A stretch of DNA of 64,000 nucleotides, taken from positions 1 to 64,000 of the forward strand of contig NZ_AUFG01000015.1 in assembly GCF_000426385.1 (NCBI RefSeq), in the 5' to 3' direction. Each line of letters starts with the position of its first letter. Position 1 is the stretch's first letter. The stretch is from Arsenicicoccus bolidensis DSM 15745 (lineage in GTDB: Bacteria; Actinomycetota; Actinomycetes; Actinomycetales; Dermatophilaceae). A program made the position numbers and the translations under genes. A model generated the notes under the pieces. It was not told the origin of the DNA. It worked only from the letters and a program-made list of their open reading frames with translations, and did no database searches. Of the stretch, positions 61,597 through 64,000 are shown in pieces.

Positions 61597-62562
61597 ATGA
61601 AGGTCGTCATCACCAACAAGATCCCGCAGTCGGCCGTCGACGCCCTCCGGGCCGAGCACGACGTCGTCTTCTACCACGACGCCGACGACTGCATCACGCG
61701 CGAGGCCTGCCTCGAGGCCGTGCGCGGCGCCGACGCCGTCGTCACCCTGCTGACCGAGAAGGTCGACGACGAGTTCCTGGACGCGTGCGGCGGCCAGCTC
61801 AAGGTCGTCGCCAACGTCGCGGTGGGCTACAACAACATCGACGTCCCGGCCTGCGAGCGCCGCGGCGTGATCGCCACCAACACCCCGAAGGTCCTGACCG
61901 AGACCACGGCGGACACGGCCTTCGGCCTGATGCTGATGGTCACGCGGCGGTTCGGCGAGGGCGAGCGGGTCATCCGCTCCCGCACGCCGTGGCAGTGGGG
62001 CATGTTCTACCTGCTCGGGATGGGCCTTCAGGACAAGACCCTCGGCATCGTCGGCATGGGGCAGATCGGCATCGCCATGGCCCGTCGCGCCAAGGCCTTC
62101 GGCATGGACGTCGTCTACTCCGACGCCTACGAGCTGGCCGCGGACGTGGCCGGGGAGCTCGGTGCGCGCAAGGTCGAGCTGGACGAGCTCTTCGAGACCT
62201 CGGACGTCGTCTCGCTGCACTGCCCGCTGATGGACTCGACGCACCACCTCGTCGACGCCGACGCGCTGAAGCGGATGAAGAAGACCGCCTACCTGATCAA
62301 CTCCGCCCGCGGACCCATCGTCGACGAGGCCGCGCTCGTGGCAGCCCTCGAGGCCGGCGAGATCGCGGGTGCGGGGCTCGACGTCTTCGAGGCCGAGCCG
62401 ACCGTGCACGAGGGTCTGATCGACCGCGACGACGTCGTGCTGCTCCCCCACCTGGGCTCGGCGACGGTCGAGACGCGCACGGCCATGGCCGAGCTCGCGG
62501 CGCAGAACGTCCTCGACGTCCTGGCCGGCAAGCCTCCGGTCACCCCCGTCACCAAGGCCTGA
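61597..62562 (+). CDS. D-2-hydroxyacid dehydrogenase (hydroxypyruvate/glyoxylate reductase type)
   Basis: A 321-residue NAD(P)-dependent dehydrogenase: GIVGMGQIGIAMARRA (cofactor), NSARGPIVDEAAL (catalytic Arg), DVFEAEPTVH (Glu) and LLPHLGSAT (His). It matches D-glycerate dehydrogenase/GyaR-like enzymes, interconverting hydroxypyruvate and D-glycerate. ATG 61597 is preferred; GTG 61579, overlapping the aminotransferase stop (GTGA), is an alternative. With the neighbours it could link serine to glycerate. Confidence 0.93.
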   Translation: MKVVITNKIPQSAVDALRAEHDVVFYHDADDCITREACLEAVRGADAVVTLLTEKVDDEFLDACGGQLKVVANVAVGYNNIDVPACERRGVIATNTPKVLTETTADTAFGLMLMVTRRFGEGERVIRSRTPWQWGMFYLLGMGLQDKTLGIVGMGQIGIAMARRAKAFGMDVVYSDAYELAADVAGELGARKVELDELFETSDVVSLHCPLMDSTHHLVDADALKRMKKTAYLINSARGPIVDEAALVAALEAGEIAGAGLDVFEAEPTVHEGLIDRDDVVLLPHLGSATVETRTAMAELAAQNVLDVLAGKPPVTPVTKA

Positions 62563-62575
62563 CCCCGGCTCGTAT

Positions 62576-62617
62576 GACGCCCCCTGGCCCCGCCGCGACG
62601 CGGGGTCGGGGGGGCGT
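62576..62617. terminator. Long bidirectional hairpin
   Basis: GACGCCCC (62576-62583) pairs with 62610-62617 and an inner stem GCCCCGC/GCGGGGT-type (62586-62605) closes on CGCGAC. It separates the convergent dehydrogenase and glycerate kinase genes. GTATGACG (62572-62579) overlaps its left edge. Confidence 0.75.
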
Positions 62618-62727
62618 CGTGCACGCCGTCTCACCGCACCGCACCCGTCTCACCCTGCAACCCGAGACACCCTCGCCAACGGCGCCAGCGGACGGCAGCC
62701 GCCAACGATGCAGGGGCGGCGAGCGCG

Positions 62728-63870
62728 TCAGAGACCGCCGTCGGCGAGGGCGCGCGCCACGGTGCCGGCCAGCTGCTCGAGCAGCGGCCCCGCCTCGCTC
62801 ATGCACCGCGCGGGATCCGGCTCGAGGTCCGTCAGGGCATAGACGCGGCGGATGCCCGACGCCTCCGCCTGGCCGTCGGCGAGCAGGGAGCGCCCACACA
62901 CCGCCACGACGGGCACGCCCACGCGCGCTGCCGCCTCGGCGACACCGACGGGGGTCTTGCCCATGAGCGACTGCTCGTCCAGGGAACCCTCGCCGGTGAT
63001 GACCAGGTCTGCGCCGTCGGCCTGCTCGGCGAAGCCGACGAGGTCGAGGACCAGCTCGACGCCTGGCCGCATCTCGGCGTCGAGGACCTGCAGGGCGGCA
63101 TACCCGACGCCACCGGCCGCGCCTGCACCCGGCTCGTCGCGCGAGTCGCGGCCTATCGCCTCCGCGAGCAGGTCCGCGAGGCGCTCGAGCCCGGCGTCGA
63201 CCTGGGGACGGAGCTGGGCGGTGACCCCCTTCTGCGGGCCGAACACGGCGGCGGTGCCCCGGTCGCCCAGCAGCGGGTTGTTGACGTCGCACGCCACGAC
63301 GACGCGGGCGTCGGCCAGGCCAGGGTGCAGACCCGACAGGTCGACGCTGGCGAGGGACGCGAGCCCCCCTGCGCCGTCGGGGATCTCGTGGCCCGAGGCG
63401 TCGAGGAAGCGGACGCCGAGGGCGGACAGCATGCCTGTGCCGCCGTCGGTGCTGGCCGAGCCCCCGATCCCGAGGACGATCTCGGCGCACCCCTCGTCCA
63501 GCGCCGCACGCACCGCCTCGCCGACCCCGCGGCTGGTGGAGGTGAGGGGCTCGAGCCGGCCCCCGGGCAGGTGCACGATCCCGCAGGTCTCGGCGAGCTC
63601 GACGACGGCGGTGGCCCCCAGCACGGCATACCGGGCCTGGAGCGGTCGGCCCGTCGGACCCGACGTCGTGGTGGTCCGCCCCTCGTAGCCGGCGACGAGG
63701 GCCGCCTCGATGGTGCCGTCACCGCCGTCCGCGACCAGCAGCGTGCGCACGGTGGCGCCGGGCAGGACGCCACGAACCCCGACGGTGATCCGCTCGGCCA
63801 CCTCGGTCGCGACCAGCGAGCCCTTGAACTTGTCGCAGGCGACGAGGACGACGGGCTCGGGCACGGTCAT
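62728..63870 (-). CDS. Glycerate kinase (GlxK family)
   Basis: A 380-residue glycerate kinase: ACDKFKGSLVATEVA at the N-terminus, VADGGDGTIEA, LGIGGSASTDGGTGMLSALG, FGPQKG and TGEGSLDEQSLMGKTP are family signatures. It phosphorylates D-glycerate, usually to 2-phosphoglycerate in this class. It converges on the hydroxyacid dehydrogenase gene, whose product (D-glycerate) is its substrate. ATG 63870 follows GAGGAG. Confidence 0.94.
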   Translation of the reverse strand: MTVPEPVVLVACDKFKGSLVATEVAERITVGVRGVLPGATVRTLLVADGGDGTIEAALVAGYEGRTTTTSGPTGRPLQARYAVLGATAVVELAETCGIVHLPGGRLEPLTSTSRGVGEAVRAALDEGCAEIVLGIGGSASTDGGTGMLSALGVRFLDASGHEIPDGAGGLASLASVDLSGLHPGLADARVVVACDVNNPLLGDRGTAAVFGPQKGVTAQLRPQVDAGLERLADLLAEAIGRDSRDEPGAGAAGGVGYAALQVLDAEMRPGVELVLDLVGFAEQADGADLVITGEGSLDEQSLMGKTPVGVAEAAARVGVPVVAVCGRSLLADGQAEASGIRRVYALTDLEPDPARCMSEAGPLLEQLAGTVARALADGGL

Positions 63871-63979
63871 GACGGGCGCTCCTCGGCGAGGGTCCGGACG
63901 GGATCCTCAAGGTAGCACCGGCCGGATTCCAGCCTCGGCGCGCGTCGGACCCTGGCGGGGGCGGCCACGCTTTGTCATG

Positions 63980-64000
63980 ATGCCTGCGCCGAGGAAGTAC
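63980..64000 (+). CDS. Start of a probable IS3-family transposase (OrfA), cut by window edge
   Basis: The window ends with ATG CCT GCG CCG AGG AAG TAC, reading MPAPRKY (an extra ATG lies directly before, at 63977). MPAPRKYP is the usual N-terminus of a group of actinobacterial IS3-family OrfA transposases. Only seven codons are visible, so the call rests on that short match. No left inverted repeat could be identified between 63871 and 63976. Confidence 0.45.

Overview
This 64 kb window is very GC-rich, uses ATG and many GTG starts, is densely packed with convergent and divergent genes, and has many leaderless promoters (TANNNT about 7 bp before the start codon). Mycothiol-era actinobacterial families dominate: a high-molecular-weight FabG4/FadA2/MaoC cluster like the mycobacterial one, DasR-type GlcNAc control, VapBC, and AbiEi/DUF559 proteins. 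This points to an actinobacterium, probably order Micrococcales and perhaps Intrasporangiaceae; the family level is inference. I see mainly chromosomal housekeeping, catabolic and stress genes, no prophage, no CRISPR array and no tRNA or rRNA. The extreme right edge appears to be the first codons of an IS3-family transposase.

Layout. 0-4 kb: two tandem PepSY-like secreted proteins (the first truncated by the edge), a small membrane protein with a GXWXG/DUF4334 protein, a DODA-type extradiol dioxygenase and a glutathionyl-hydroquinone-reductase-like enzyme. 4-12 kb: quinol-dependent NO reductase divergent from the helicase HrpB, small membrane proteins, a zinc-ribbon protein and a secreted SGNH lipase. 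12-18 kb: a VapBC toxin-antitoxin pair, a ROK sugar kinase, and a HAD mutase / GH65 phosphorylase pair for disaccharide phosphorolysis, then an AlkD-like glycosylase. 18-24 kb: flavin reductase, a PadR/membrane-protein pair, and the MaoC-FabG4-FadA2 cluster with a divergent TetR regulator. 24.7-27.5 kb: an alkylation-repair cluster (ogt, an ECF-like sigma factor, a second ogt with an N-terminal extension, and tag), then a MerR regulator. 27.5-36 kb: serine-acetyltransferase-like protein, long-chain acyl-CoA ligase, glutamate dehydrogenase, a secreted metallophosphoesterase, a sirtuin and a secreted glycerophosphodiesterase.

36-37.2 kb: an AbiEi/DUF559 gene bracketed on both sides by near-identical long palindromes, the most unusual element here. 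37-40.6 kb: MFS exporter and a sodium:solute symporter with a small partner. 40.7-46.5 kb: a GlcNAc regulon (nagA, PTS EIIC, DasR-like repressor; divergently a SIS-domain deaminase, EIIB, EIIA and a HAD phosphatase) around a dre-like operator. 46.5-59.4 kb: subtilase, FabH, DUF4213/DUF364 protein, penicillin-binding protein, GH31 glycosidase, aminopeptidase N and a GNAT enzyme. 59.4-64 kb: thioesterase, then aminotransferase + hydroxyacid dehydrogenase convergent with glycerate kinase, which together could run serine to phosphoglycerate.

Several modules work as units: the GlcNAc import and breakdown regulon, the GH65/phosphoglucomutase/sugar kinase set, the acyl-CoA cluster with its TetR regulator, and the alkylation-repair run. 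Convergent gene ends are closed by perfect GC-rich hairpins, most of them immediately preceded by the octamer GTATG(A/C)CG. That octamer's core is strikingly over-represented throughout the window.
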